The notes: generated from the sequence alone by a model not told the origin. A stretch of DNA of 64,000 nt from Parvularcula sp964219355 (GCA_964219355.1 CAXPOZ010000003.1:496001-560000), one strand, 5' to 3'; shown: positions 52,001-58,431, counted from the stretch's first letter. Numbers and translations are program-made.

Positions 52001-52158
52001 CAAGCGGCAATGGCAGCTTTGGCCAGCAGTACATTACCATTTTTCGGATTGTCGATAAATGGGTGTATCAGGTGGTAAAATGCGGTCTCTACATCGAGTG
52101 AGTACGTGAAGTTTAAATCCCAGCCCTTATAAAGTACCAGGTCATCGATAGGATCCAT
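46024..52158 (-). CDS. Giant secreted serralysin/RTX protein with Calx-beta, vWD, FG-GAP and VCBS domains
   Basis: 2044 residues without a signal peptide. An M10 metalloprotease domain lies at the N-terminus: zinc site HELGHAIGLRH at 124-134, Met-turn LMSY at 150-153. RTX repeats (GGSGNDTLIG) follow at about 270-320. Next are Calx-beta-like domains (about 530-790), a vWD domain with GDPHLVTLDG (about 793-990), another Calx-beta, a VCBS/cadherin-like domain interrupted by FG-GAP repeats (DVNGDGYDDILIG type, about 1285-1730), a second VCBS, RTX repeats (GGAGNDTLYGG) and a C-terminal type I secretion signal ending SESDFVF. It should be exported by a type I system, which is not encoded in this window, and act as a protease-adhesin. 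Confidence 0.88.
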   Translation of the reverse strand: MDPIDDLVLYKGWDLNFTYSLDVETAFYHLIHPFIDNPKNGNVLLAKAAIAAWSSVTNITFSIDNDSPEIGIYEADTIYDGTVATLLGKTLGIDEITGIRYSDIEVFISGSGVLPEVKYWTYLHELGHAIGLRHPSGDGENQDYNHYTTLMSYNDRTFVSDNFLGYPASPMIFDILAIQSLYGANRSVASGFGGDADFHVIRGDGKKVRTIWDGGGDGDALRLVDGETRGAFLDLRGGLDDSGNPRWSYLGEPYEREYVAIALDPNSPTGVVEIENAIGGSGNDTLIGNALNNGLSAGKGNDRIVGSLGSDQILGGSGVDTLSYNELPHTEFVNLQGEFFILSAPSEYYSSYYTKPSIEFIYSVPSGLPSNEPLFVDFISDIEVFELAFGLQSVRAEDRYFLGAEGLTLKLYNGPEFTIDDETYTPDQWGFNVETGQGNDVLIVPGLRSGTFSGGAGADTIRIHGDSSDYDVRQADVFLFVGGVGLHFEPFISSPGGFQVSVPYVEFVEFDNEIINLYQEEYIDANGFASVGLMSEETRLEAGFPDRTQVLEGESGVLNALVWDLVRTGDLYVPIFLKASFVDLEGNIIAEQSIAFEHGSVIQRLRFEFEGNSVAEAHQNITVHLTIDSERLESEYGSLGSYAVEHIMLDTPTLSGVILDDDGSPGFVLGAGQTFVQEGDGDERALTWTLLRLGDDSSAIGLSAEFYNRAGNLVDQKYYTSGAANQNITLTYEFVGDTDEEANDLILVKLSIDAERLAEEYGANGGLLAQSLVIPKVLGGTIIDDDGSNSPEEWNGWGDPHLVTLDGLNYAFQAVGEFVLTRATSGSEFEVQIRTSPVGSAVSIISAIASVIDGVAVMLDYEDPEQPILTINGVQVDLPEDGEDIAVGAGLIQRDGDEMSFVTAAGETIRLQLGETALAVGFDLSGDRAAGSFEGLLGDRDGNIGDDLKLADGTTLSIPLDFDLLYGDFADAWRVSDQSSLFTYFDGKTTEYYTDRSFPSVNISIEDLPATLLAEATALVDQAGITDPALREAAILDYALTQDAGFINIAATASDPIYTLEPENTPASSRVVAARFAERVIAEGNSNNGVIELIVERAGPADDALTLQYTVSGISTNPLTEDDLVAGFEQGTLQFAVGETEYRLLLEIVGDNSIEADERFEVSLSLSEGSSGYVLANSAVQGVIANDDAFDPDFAVDDALTTDEDTPLNSIDLLANDLVDSLQNATLELIDTSGLLGELTDNGDGTFTYNPNGQFEHLADGEMAVEQFTYRVSAGGLGDVISINGDEEGFNAGWRVASGGDVNGDGYDDILIGAASNGDVYLVLGSETGVTLPSNSDSLRDVAATVFVGLEGSFLQGADIADVNGDGIGDIILGDPGVRPEGASIFAGRVYVIYGTMEGYDETVNVEDISVGEGYFIDGPDNRDVVGGNFSAFGRNLRAGGDLNGDGIGDIIVTSDYAYGGDGFSGRIFTIFGQAGTDTENLNLNDLDGDNGFAVNATRYSDEIGRYFSTGDINGDGIDDLLIGQPQSRFPGEQYAYDGAVYVVYGSDGDISSELDLDDLDGENGFILRGPSNFGIGQDVMVLGDLNADGIEDMVFKASANAIPNSSDGEIYIVFGTEVGTTAIVELEALDPSRIILITSENIRSTQIINSGDFNGDELVDLLFYNRDQDSYSVLLGSPERFTSDIQLDELGEDEFVSLQLAHFVRVATGDLNGDGLDDIISSDQFASPNGLNSAGTVEIILGSSQSSGVTDDATVTVTIAGINDAPIAVDDERTTSTGATLSTIAVLENDSDVEGDTLNVTDLDTSGTLGVVTDNGDGTFAYDPNGQFEALGVGQTATDSFTYTISDGNGGTATASVIITITGEDDAPQGEGIFRFGTVYPDSLMGTEFIDAIFGIGGDDTIEGLGGGDVLSGGAGQDLVDGGDGNDILYGDAGNDTLIGGAGNDTLYGGGAYTGFVADTDDDLLIGGAGSDTFSMFEGANHDIIQDFEVGIDSISFALTSIENFAALMISNTEQGALVAFGASSLLLQGVAASELSESDFVF

Positions 52159-52168
52159 CCCCCCCCCC
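52159..52168 (-). repeat. Poly(G)10 tract directly before the giant gene's ATG
   Basis: Ten consecutive G (minus strand) lie between TTTATA and the ATG, in the place of the ribosome site. Tracts of this length slip in replication, so translation may vary between cells. With ten G, the in-frame triplet before the run is TAG, so the tract is untranslated. Confidence 0.7.
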
Positions 52169-52180
52169 TATAAAACGATG

Positions 52181-52615
52181 CTATTTCAGAGCGTCCAAAA
52201 TCTCTCGTTCTTGTGACTTAGGAAGCAAGTAGGCGTGGACGCAATTGAATTTTTCTGTCGCACTAAGGTCGTAGATAGCCGGATGTTTTTGAAAGAGAAA
52301 ATAATTCCCACTCGTGTAGCATGGCTCCAGGGGAGTTATTTCCGAATAAACGGTGTAGTCACGAGCTGGATAGTCCGCACCTAGAACATCTCGCAAATGC
52401 GCTAAATGATAACGACACGACGTGTTCTTGATGACATCAGCCTCCAGGTAGACTTCCCGTATGGAGTGCGCGGCAATCACCTGACGTTCAATCGCAGACC
52501 TGCAAGTCGGTCGCGTATACCCACCAAAAACTATGGTCGCCCACCACAAGCATAAAGCAATAAAAGCAGGAGCAATCACAAATATTATGCAATATTTAAT
52601 ATACTTCACTTGCAT
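52181..52615 (-). CDS. Membrane-anchored hypothetical protein, 144 residues
   Basis: One N-terminal span (YCIIFVIAPAFIALCLWWATIV) and a globular rest with five Cys (PTCRS, TSCRYH, EPCYTS, NCVHAY and one in the span). It lies 22 bp upstream of the giant gene on the same strand, so both may be in one transcript and both belong to the insert. The AT-rich codon use matches the beginning of the giant gene. ATG 52615 is chosen; a TTG three codons earlier is possible. Function unknown. Confidence 0.6.
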   Translation of the reverse strand: MQVKYIKYCIIFVIAPAFIALCLWWATIVFGGYTRPTCRSAIERQVIAAHSIREVYLEADVIKNTSCRYHLAHLRDVLGADYPARDYTVYSEITPLEPCYTSGNYFLFQKHPAIYDLSATEKFNCVHAYLLPKSQEREILDALK

Positions 52616-52669
52616 ACCATACAATATATTATTGCTAATACTATTTTTAATTAGGTTCTGTATTCAACA

Positions 52670-53098
52670 TTATGCCAGGCTATCTAAATTTGTTTGCAAC
52701 CCCTGCGGCAATGTCTGCCTTGCCCGCGCATCGCTGATACGCGGCGCTTTTCGGTTAGCGGTGAGAATTTGCACCTTTCCAAAGGCCGCATAGGGATTTT
52801 TGAAGCATGGTGACAACAGCCTGGGTGGTGGGAGCCATCTCAGAACAGGCATGAGCATCATTCCCCAGCCAAAGGCCATAAAGAGCAGAAAGCCGAACGG
52901 TAAGATCAGGTCCGGGTCTCGCGAGGGCAAGGCCAGAATGAGGCTATAGACGACCAACAGGACAGGTATCATCATGATGGCATAAACAATCAAAAACAGA
53001 GCCAGCCGCATAATCCTCGATAGAATAATCAGCAACGCCACCGGCACACGCCAGGCATTGGCAAGTCCATCCGCAAAAAGGATGCGCAATCGGGTCAT
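52670..53098 (-). CDS. Membrane protein of the transfer operon with exchanged C-terminus, 142 residues
   Basis: Two or three spans: ALLIILSRIMRLALFLIVYA, IPVLLVVYSLILAL and LPFGFLLFMAFGWGMMLMPV. The soluble tail contains KVQILTANRKAPRISDARAR. The ATG overlaps the stop of the VirD4-like gene by 4 bp. The VirD4-like ATPase lacks membrane segments, so this protein may be its membrane anchor; that is inference. The last 24 codons come from the 6.7-kb insert, while the original end lies at 45934-46023. Confidence 0.65.
   Translation of the reverse strand: MTRLRILFADGLANAWRVPVALLIILSRIMRLALFLIVYAIMMIPVLLVVYSLILALPSRDPDLILPFGFLLFMAFGWGMMLMPVLRWLPPPRLLSPCFKNPYAAFGKVQILTANRKAPRISDARARQTLPQGLQTNLDSLA
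52731..52745. repeat. 15-bp direct repeat, right end of the 6.7-kb insert
   Basis: tcgctgatacgcggc, identical to 46010-46024, lies inside the codons for PRISD of the membrane protein. Beyond the 15 bp, the two copies encode the same peptide with different codons, so they are homologous but not recent duplicates. Confidence 0.75.
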
Positions 53099-54666
53099 GA
53101 GAGCACCTTCCGTTGGTCCATCGTGAACAAGGTGAAGTTCGCCCCGGTTTCCCGGAAGCGGTACGAGGGTCGGAAGAGAAGCCCATCGACCTTGAAGTTA
53201 TTGTCAGGGCCACCGGTGCGGAAGTTACGTCCGAACGTTCCTGGTCGGATAATATCCTCCACCACTTGGGACCAGCCCGCATTGCCGCCGGCTGAGGTGC
53301 TGAAGCCCCGGTTGCTCGACCAGGAATGGCCCGTGGTATAGGAAGACCCGCTGCTGCTGTGGGTGACGCTGCCGCTGACCCCCGAAGAATTGCCCTGGTT
53401 GGTAACGAACCCCCAATTGCGCCCACCGCTGCGTCTGGTCTGCAGGGACTTTCCGACCATCCGCCCGATATAGTCTGCCGTGTCGGGGCAAGAGCTGGAT
53501 AGAATAAAGCGGTTCTTGAGGTTGCCCAGCCAGTTGAAAGCCGCTTCACGTGCATTTGCTCCGTCTATGGATGATATGATTGCATTGATATTTTGCGTTG
53601 CCATGCAGCTTACACACCGGGCTGAGCGGGCCGTGGACTGGAAGTCATTTTCGATGCCCTGGCCCAGCATCGTAAGGTGGCACTCATCATTCAGTAATAG
53701 GACGGTATTGGGATAGGTGCGGGTGCATCTCGCTTCCACAGCCCTCATGAAGAGTAGCTTCCAAATGGCGGATGCCAAAGCGCCCGTTGCGCCATATGTC
53801 TTGATGGGCCAATCGATGAGGAGAATGCGGTTAGCGGTCCAGGCGAGGTCCGGGACGATTTCTGTCGTGCTAGAGAAGGCTTTGTGAAGCGGCCCGGAAA
53901 GCAGCTCGAACAAGGGAAGCATGGCGGAGGCCAGCACGCCTGAGCGCGTCCGATGATCCATCTTACCCAGTGTCGTCTGAAAATAGCTGCGAATTCTCAG
54001 TAGGTCATATTCCGGGAGCGGAATGGCGGGATCGGTGACCGCCTTGTAGAGGTGCTTTGACACGACGCTATCGGCCAACTGTTCGGCTGTCGTATCCGGC
54101 CCGGGCGCCTCGCGTATGATCTGGGCAAGTAACGGGATTGACCAGCGGCCTGTGGCTGCCTGCATGAGCTCCAGCGCATGGCGGTGGACTTCGCCGCCCT
54201 GGACGGACCAGAAAATATCTCCCTGAGAATGCGCGCCCCGGAAGCGCTGTGCGACTTGCGCGAGCTGCTCTAGCGTCACAAGCATATCGCGGATACCGCC
54301 GCCCTCCGGCCGATGCAGGATGTAGTCTGCGAGGTTGATGCCAGGACCGTCCGGGCCAACCACTATGACGTCGTGTTCGCGTCCGATTTTCTTGAGGATG
54401 GAGAGGTACGCATCCTTGTCGCCTGGCTTGGTGGCAATAAAGCACCCGCCACCAAAATGCGGCGCACCGCACACGACGCGAATGGCGAGCGCTATGGCTG
54501 TCGAGGTTTTGCCGCTCCCCGTATCCCCAAGAATTATCATCCCTTCCTCCAGCATCCGGAGGCTGAGCGTGTTGGCACCGACTCGGAAGAGTGGGCGATG
54601 CGGATTGGCTCTTCGCTGAGCTAAACGCCTGACCCGCAGACGTGCTTTCGGCATCTTCTCGCTCAT
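53095..54666 (-). CDS. VirD4/TraG-like coupling ATPase without membrane segments
   Basis: A 523-residue ATPase. Walker A is MIILGDTGSGKTSTAIAL (47-54 core), Walker B is TVLLLNDECHLTML near residue 320, and STARSARCVSCMATQNINAI is the Gln-bearing segment typical of coupling proteins. A Gly/Ser/Thr-rich linker lies at about 425-470 before a conserved C-terminal block (DGLLFRPSYRFRE). There is no N-terminal transmembrane region, unlike full VirD4. It probably links the relaxase complex to a helper secretion channel. It overlaps both neighbours by 4 bp. Confidence 0.82.
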   Translation of the reverse strand: MSEKMPKARLRVRRLAQRRANPHRPLFRVGANTLSLRMLEEGMIILGDTGSGKTSTAIALAIRVVCGAPHFGGGCFIATKPGDKDAYLSILKKIGREHDVIVVGPDGPGINLADYILHRPEGGGIRDMLVTLEQLAQVAQRFRGAHSQGDIFWSVQGGEVHRHALELMQAATGRWSIPLLAQIIREAPGPDTTAEQLADSVVSKHLYKAVTDPAIPLPEYDLLRIRSYFQTTLGKMDHRTRSGVLASAMLPLFELLSGPLHKAFSSTTEIVPDLAWTANRILLIDWPIKTYGATGALASAIWKLLFMRAVEARCTRTYPNTVLLLNDECHLTMLGQGIENDFQSTARSARCVSCMATQNINAIISSIDGANAREAAFNWLGNLKNRFILSSSCPDTADYIGRMVGKSLQTRRSGGRNWGFVTNQGNSSGVSGSVTHSSSGSSYTTGHSWSSNRGFSTSAGGNAGWSQVVEDIIRPGTFGRNFRTGGPDNNFKVDGLLFRPSYRFRETGANFTLFTMDQRKVLS

Positions 54667-54992
54667 CGCTCTATTCCCTCTGTTTCTTTGATGTGATCCG
54701 GGTACACATCCTCCCGCCCGATGGCGCGGCGTTCCTCGTCGCGTTCAGGCTGGTGGAGGCGCTCTTTGGCGTTCGGCGCGGTGTGATCAGGAGGATCAAT
54801 CCCCCAGGCTTGGTTCACTTGCTCCGACGTGAGGGTGATATTCGTATCCCACTTGCCATCAAGCGGCTGCGGCAAGTCACTCGTGACCGTCCGTCCGTAT
54901 AGGAATACTTCCCATTCTCTTCGTATGGAGCTGGTGATGTCCGACGTCGCTCTGCTCAGCGCGTCGGCGAAACGATCGAGCCGGTTGGGCAT
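54663..54992 (-). CDS. Hypothetical transfer-operon protein, 109 residues
   Basis: ATG 54992 follows AAGGAGG. The protein starts MPNRLDRFADALSRATSDIT, has one helical segment and a hydrophilic Asp/Glu/Arg-rich end (KERLHQPERDEERRAIGRED). It contains LTSEQVNQAWGIDPPDH but no recognised domain. It overlaps the coupling ATPase start by 4 bp (ATGA), which implies a function in the same complex. Confidence 0.65.
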   Translation of the reverse strand: MPNRLDRFADALSRATSDITSSIRREWEVFLYGRTVTSDLPQPLDGKWDTNITLTSEQVNQAWGIDPPDHTAPNAKERLHQPERDEERRAIGREDVYPDHIKETEGIER

Positions 54993-55014
54993 GGCGATGC
55001 CTCCTTTCTCTGCT

Positions 55015-55046
55015 GAAAACAAAAACGGGCCGCTGTCGCGGCCCGT
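55015..55046 (-). terminator. Rho-independent terminator inside the transfer operon region
   Basis: Stem ACGGGCCGC / GCGGCCCGT with a TGTC loop at 55025-55046. The A-run on its left reads as a U tract on the minus strand. It follows the 75-residue gene. Confidence 0.8.
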
Positions 55047-55053
55047 CCTCGTG

Positions 55054-55281
55054 TTAGTTTTTGTCGTGTGCGTAATATCGTCGAATAGCATCGACCACGA
55101 TGGAAGCCGCTAGACGGGAGAGACCCGCAACGCCTCCCGCGCGCATCACATCGCCACCGGCTTTGTGGGTACGCACCATCGCTTGAATGGCGGCGAGGCT
55201 GGCTCGTACGCCATGGCGTGAACACTCAGAGAGTATCCAGTCCGTGAGGTTGCCTCTCTGAGGCACAAGGGCATGGCTCAT
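55054..55281 (-). CDS. Small hypothetical protein, 75 residues
   Basis: ATG 55281 has AAAGGAGG upstream. Starts MSHALVPQRGNLTDWILSEC and includes RASLAAIQAMVRTHKAGGDV and a C-terminal helix SRLAASIVVDAIRRYYAHDKN without long hydrophobic stretches. It overlaps the preceding small gene by 4 bp and ends before a terminator. No known family recognised. Confidence 0.6.
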   Translation of the reverse strand: MSHALVPQRGNLTDWILSECSRHGVRASLAAIQAMVRTHKAGGDVMRAGGVAGLSRLAASIVVDAIRRYYAHDKN

Positions 55282-55442
55282 TTGCGGCCTCCTTTGCGAC
55301 TGCGTCGCTCCGGCGAGCCGTAGGTGCGATGCTTCAAGCGCCACCTCATCTGACGCCAGCGTTGCTTCACTTTGTGGAGGATTCGCTGCCGCCAATTGGA
55401 CGGACGCGGCTCCTTTGGGTTCGTCGTGAGGTATTGTGTCAT
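55278..55442 (-). CDS. Small very basic protein, 54 residues
   Basis: ATG 55442 has AAAGGAAG upstream. The middle and end are rich in Arg/Lys/Trp (NWRQRILHKVKQRWRQMRWR, SPERRSRKGGRK), suggesting nucleic-acid binding. It overlaps the next gene by 4 bp. Function unknown. Confidence 0.5.
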   Translation of the reverse strand: MTQYLTTNPKEPRPSNWRQRILHKVKQRWRQMRWRLKHRTYGSPERRSRKGGRK

Positions 55443-55530
55443 GACACTTCCTTTCACGTCTGATTTTGGCCAAGCAGGAGCGTTCATAGCCGAAGCTATG
55501 TGCGTGAACGGATCGATGCTCGCCAAATGA

Positions 55531-55557
55531 AAACGGGCGCTGTTTCCAGCGCCCGTT
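55531..55557 (-). terminator. Rho-independent terminator
   Basis: Stem ACGGGCGCTG / CAGCGCCCGT with a TTTC loop at 55533-55556, followed on the minus strand by a short U tract. It lies 6 bp after the 69-residue gene's stop. Confidence 0.75.
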
Positions 55558-55562
55558 CCCGA

Positions 55563-55772
55563 TCAGACTTCTTCCTCTCCACCTAACAACAGGTCTTCCG
55601 CACCCGGCAGGGAATTGGCCACCACACCGGCGCCTATCCCCTCCAAGACTCTGAGGCCATGTTTCACGATGGATTTGGGAAGATCCTCGCGTCGTTCGGA
55701 GCTGTTTTCTCCAGATGTGCGAGGTTGGTTGCCCGCCGCACTTTGCGACGGGTGGTCATTTGAACGGGTCAT
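55563..55772 (-). CDS. Small hypothetical protein, 69 residues
   Basis: ATG with GGAG about 9 bp upstream. A polar N-terminal half (SNDHPSQSAAGNQPRTSGEN) precedes a helical C-terminal part (LPKSIVKHGLRVLEGIGAGV) and an acidic end. No family recognised; it is probably an accessory of the transfer module. Confidence 0.5.
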   Translation of the reverse strand: MTRSNDHPSQSAAGNQPRTSGENSSERREDLPKSIVKHGLRVLEGIGAGVVANSLPGAEDLLLGGEEEV

Positions 55773-55922
55773 TGCCGTTCACTCCTTTGAATGGAGCCGG
55801 TTGACGCCCTTTAGAATGTCACTAGAGTCACTTCCGGCAATTACAGCTACCCCATCCAAATGGCTTGCCCTCTCTTCTAACCAGGCCAGCCATAGGTTGG
55901 GCAACATTGACACCGCGCCAAC

Positions 55923-55955
55923 GTCCCCAAAATTTTATCACAAAATTTTGGGGAC
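55923..55955. repeat. Perfect 14-bp inverted repeat after the 322-residue gene
   Basis: GTCCCCAAAATTTT (55923-55936) and AAAATTTTGGGGAC (55942-55955) with a 5-base loop. It starts one base beyond the stop codon of the 322-residue gene. It could be a terminator-like hairpin for that gene or a protein-binding site. Confidence 0.7.
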
Positions 55956-55956
55956 A

Positions 55957-56925
55957 TCAATCTTTGTAGTTGCTCAACCGCGTTCCAATTCGCGCAAGCG
56001 CTTCTCGTGGTAATCCTGTTAGTTCACCCAGATGATACATTAGAAGATCAACTTCTCTGGCCTTTCCGCTCGAGAAGTGTCGCGACATCAGTTGGTCAAA
56101 CCCAATACCTTCTTTCCTGGCAACCTCGTTCAGTGCACTGTACAATTTGGAGTCAGCGTGACGAATCTCAGAGAATGCCATTTCCTTACTGTTGAGCTTG
56201 TCTTTATACCACCTGATCGCAAATTCTATTGGGTCCGTCACCCGATCCGACTCAGGTATTGCTGACTGATCACGGAATTGAATTTTAGCGCCCGCATCAG
56301 ATTGCGGCGGATCAGTTTTCTTTTTCTCCGCAATCCGGCTAACCACCGAAGATGCATCAATAAAACTATTTGGCTGATTATTCAAAATTTTATAATGAAT
56401 GTCGATTTCGTTTGAGTGAAATATAATAATTGGCAATACTGATTTATATACATCCAATTTTCTAGATTTATCCACAGTTAATTGGCTAAGCATATCAGCT
56501 GCCCACAATGCAGATTTCATGTAATAAGGACTGCAAAGTGTGGATTTCGGAGGACGTTCAATCATAGGAACAATAAAATATTTAGGTTGACGTGTATAAA
56601 AAAAGTGGCGAATTTGCAAGCTATCTAATTCATTAGAAATTTCTCTCAAAATTCCCCATGCGTCCATTTCTTCACGAAACAAATAAGGACAGTACTCCAA
56701 TTCAGAAAGGGCTGATCGAGGCAAGCGTCGGCGAGGTCTATCAGGAAGAGTAACATTATAAAATTTTCGTGCATCTACCTCTATAGAACTCAGTGCACGA
56801 AATAGAGCTTTACGAGCTCTAATTCCTACAATAGACAACCCCCCCAACAGAGGAGTATCTTGGTCGTTTTCACGTTCATCTAGGCTATTTGAGCTAGCAT
56901 CTTTTGTAAGTTTTTTTTTAACCAT
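55957..56925 (-). CDS. AT-rich orphan hypothetical protein, 322 residues
   Basis: Base composition is much lower in G+C than the transfer genes nearby, implying recent acquisition. The protein begins MVKKKLTKDASSNSLDEREN. It has a central alpha/beta region (IRHFFYTRQPKYFIVPMIER, VLPIIIFHSNEIDIHYKILN) and a C-terminal helical part (FAIRWYKDKLNSKEMAFSEI, LMYHLGELTGLPREALARIG). No nuclease, ATPase or helicase motif is visible. It is not obviously in an operon. A defence or antidefence role is possible from location only. Confidence 0.6.
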   Translation of the reverse strand: MVKKKLTKDASSNSLDERENDQDTPLLGGLSIVGIRARKALFRALSSIEVDARKFYNVTLPDRPRRRLPRSALSELEYCPYLFREEMDAWGILREISNELDSLQIRHFFYTRQPKYFIVPMIERPPKSTLCSPYYMKSALWAADMLSQLTVDKSRKLDVYKSVLPIIIFHSNEIDIHYKILNNQPNSFIDASSVVSRIAEKKKTDPPQSDAGAKIQFRDQSAIPESDRVTDPIEFAIRWYKDKLNSKEMAFSEIRHADSKLYSALNEVARKEGIGFDQLMSRHFSSGKAREVDLLMYHLGELTGLPREALARIGTRLSNYKD

Positions 56926-57243
56926 AATATAAAAGCCATCTCAGCAGATACTATCAGTTTACAAATCACTCATACCGATTGAGCAATTCGTAAGACTAAA
57001 GAATAGCTTACTTCGCAAACAAAATGCGTATCCAATCATCAATCGACTCTGCTTGTTTATCACGGCCCAAAGACGGTTTCTTCATTTACTTTACCTGACT
57101 ATCGCTCGGCAAAAACCCCGCAAGGAGTTGTGGCATTTTCAATTCTCTACTTCCCGAAGCTTATAGCTCTGTTCGGATAAGCTAGCCACCCAGGAGATAG
57201 AACCATGGATGGCCGGGGGAATAAGCGCGGTAGTCCATGGCGC
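56926..57243. other. Intergenic stretch
   Basis: About 320 bp, AT-rich on the left. The only coding candidate is a 25-codon minus-strand frame at 57008-57085 (MKKPSLGRDKQAESIDDWIR then ILFAK) with AGGTAAAG upstream, too short to trust. Nothing else is recognised. Confidence 0.35.
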
Positions 57244-57753
57244 TCACCCGCACCGGTAGGCGAAACGGCGGTTGCCGGCCTCGGCCATGCCGTAATCCGC
57301 ACTGAGGTCGCGGGCGATGGCGTCATAATCGATGTAGAAGCGGAAGTTCTCGGGCACATCGCCGAACAGGCCCTCCTCGACGAATTGTTCCGCTAGCTCG
57401 CGCAGCGTCTCGACCTCGTAGAGATCCAGCTCGATCTCTTCGGGGTCATCCCGGTCGGGATCGAACAGGCAGCCGCACTCGCCAGTGGCGATGATGAGCC
57501 TGATCTTGGTATCGGTATCCCATGCGTCGAGCCGCTCGATGAAGATGGCGATGGTGGCCTGGTTGACGCTGAGTGCGTCGAAGAGCTGTGCATCAAGCGT
57601 GTCGCCGTCGATGAACTGGATCTCGAATTCTTCGACCGGGTCACCGGCGCTGTTGCGGCACGTGGTGACGCGGGCCTCGTAGGTCGTGATGTCATCGAAG
57701 TAAAAGCCGGTGGCGCTGATGTCGTAGGGCTGGGCGTAGAATTGGGTACACAT
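57244..57753 (-). CDS. ardA: ArdA-like antirestriction protein
   Basis: 169 residues, the ArdA length, and strongly acidic, which suits a DNA mimic that blocks type I restriction enzymes on entry to a new host. N-terminal QFYAQPYDISATGFYFDDIT; then EEFEIQFIDGDTLDAQLFDA; the helical middle LYEVETLRELAEQFVEEGLF; and the conserved end FYIDYDAIARDLSADYGMAE. ATG 57753 has AAGGAGA upstream. In-frame upstream codons read nothing ArdA-like. It is common on conjugative and mobilizable elements. Confidence 0.75.
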   Translation of the reverse strand: MCTQFYAQPYDISATGFYFDDITTYEARVTTCRNSAGDPVEEFEIQFIDGDTLDAQLFDALSVNQATIAIFIERLDAWDTDTKIRLIIATGECGCLFDPDRDDPEEIELDLYEVETLRELAEQFVEEGLFGDVPENFRFYIDYDAIARDLSADYGMAEAGNRRFAYRCG

Positions 57754-57838
57754 GGTCGTCTCCTTTCGTCTGTAGGGGGAGATTCGCGTCGCCCTGGCTC
57801 GCCACAGAATGGTGTGACGAGCGTGGGCGGGCGGAAGC

Positions 57839-58054
57839 TCAGGCTTTGTCAGCCTTGCTCGTGATCTCCGAGAGAAAGAGGACGCCCTGGTGTCGGGTGA
57901 GTTCGAGCGGGATATGATCCAGCCGGAGGATGGCGCTCTTGCCTTCGCGTGGCCAGACGGTGCCGATCTCGCGGGCATTGCCGAGGGTTTCATTGCCTTC
58001 TCCGTCGATTATAGTGCGTGAGAAGAGAATTCTGTGTGTAGGCTTATTGCTCAT
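57839..58054 (-). CDS. Small conserved mobile-element protein, 71 residues
   Basis: Reads MSNKPTHRILFSRTIIDGEG and includes AREIGTVWPREGKSAILRLD and HIPLELTRHQGVLFLSEI, a pattern I associate with small plasmid and integrative-element proteins of unknown function. AAGGAAC lies upstream. It is 85 bp before ardA and may be cotranscribed. Confidence 0.6.
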   Translation of the reverse strand: MSNKPTHRILFSRTIIDGEGNETLGNAREIGTVWPREGKSAILRLDHIPLELTRHQGVLFLSEITSKADKA

Positions 58055-58078
58055 TGTACTGTTCCTTTCTTAGTTTCG

Positions 58079-58095
58079 GCCGGAACCGTTCCGGC
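58079..58095. repeat. Inverted repeat upstream of the 71-residue gene
   Basis: GCCGGAA and TTCCGGC with a CCG loop lie 25 bp before that gene's start on the minus strand. Candidate operator or attenuator-like hairpin. Confidence 0.4.
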
Positions 58096-58178
58096 TGATG
58101 ATCCCGGAACAACCCGCCTCGGGCGCGGCGTGCATGGGCCACACGGTTCGGTGCGGGCCGCCCATTGCGCGCCCGGAG

Positions 58179-58197
58179 GGCAGGTCTCAGACCTGCC
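58179..58197. repeat. 19-bp near-perfect palindrome
   Basis: GGCAGGTCT-C-AGACCTGCC lies in the 377-bp noncoding gap between the ardA operon and the TOPRIM gene. Apart from this and the repeat at 58079 I see nothing coding in the gap. It could be a dimeric regulator site. Confidence 0.5.
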
Positions 58198-58431
58198 GTG
58201 ACCATGGCGGGTTAGGGATTATTCAGAAGCCGGATGGATGCCGGACGGGCAGGTGAAAGGACGCGGGTGAGCTGGCCTCACTGCCAGTTTTTTCGATGCA
58301 GAAGTGATTGGAGTGGTGGCAACCGCATACATAAACAATGCGAGATAATGTGTGCTGGGATGAGCTGTGCTAGGGCGATGAACCTTAGGTTTTCTCTCAA
58401 GCTATATCAGCTACATCATAGGCACTGCTAC

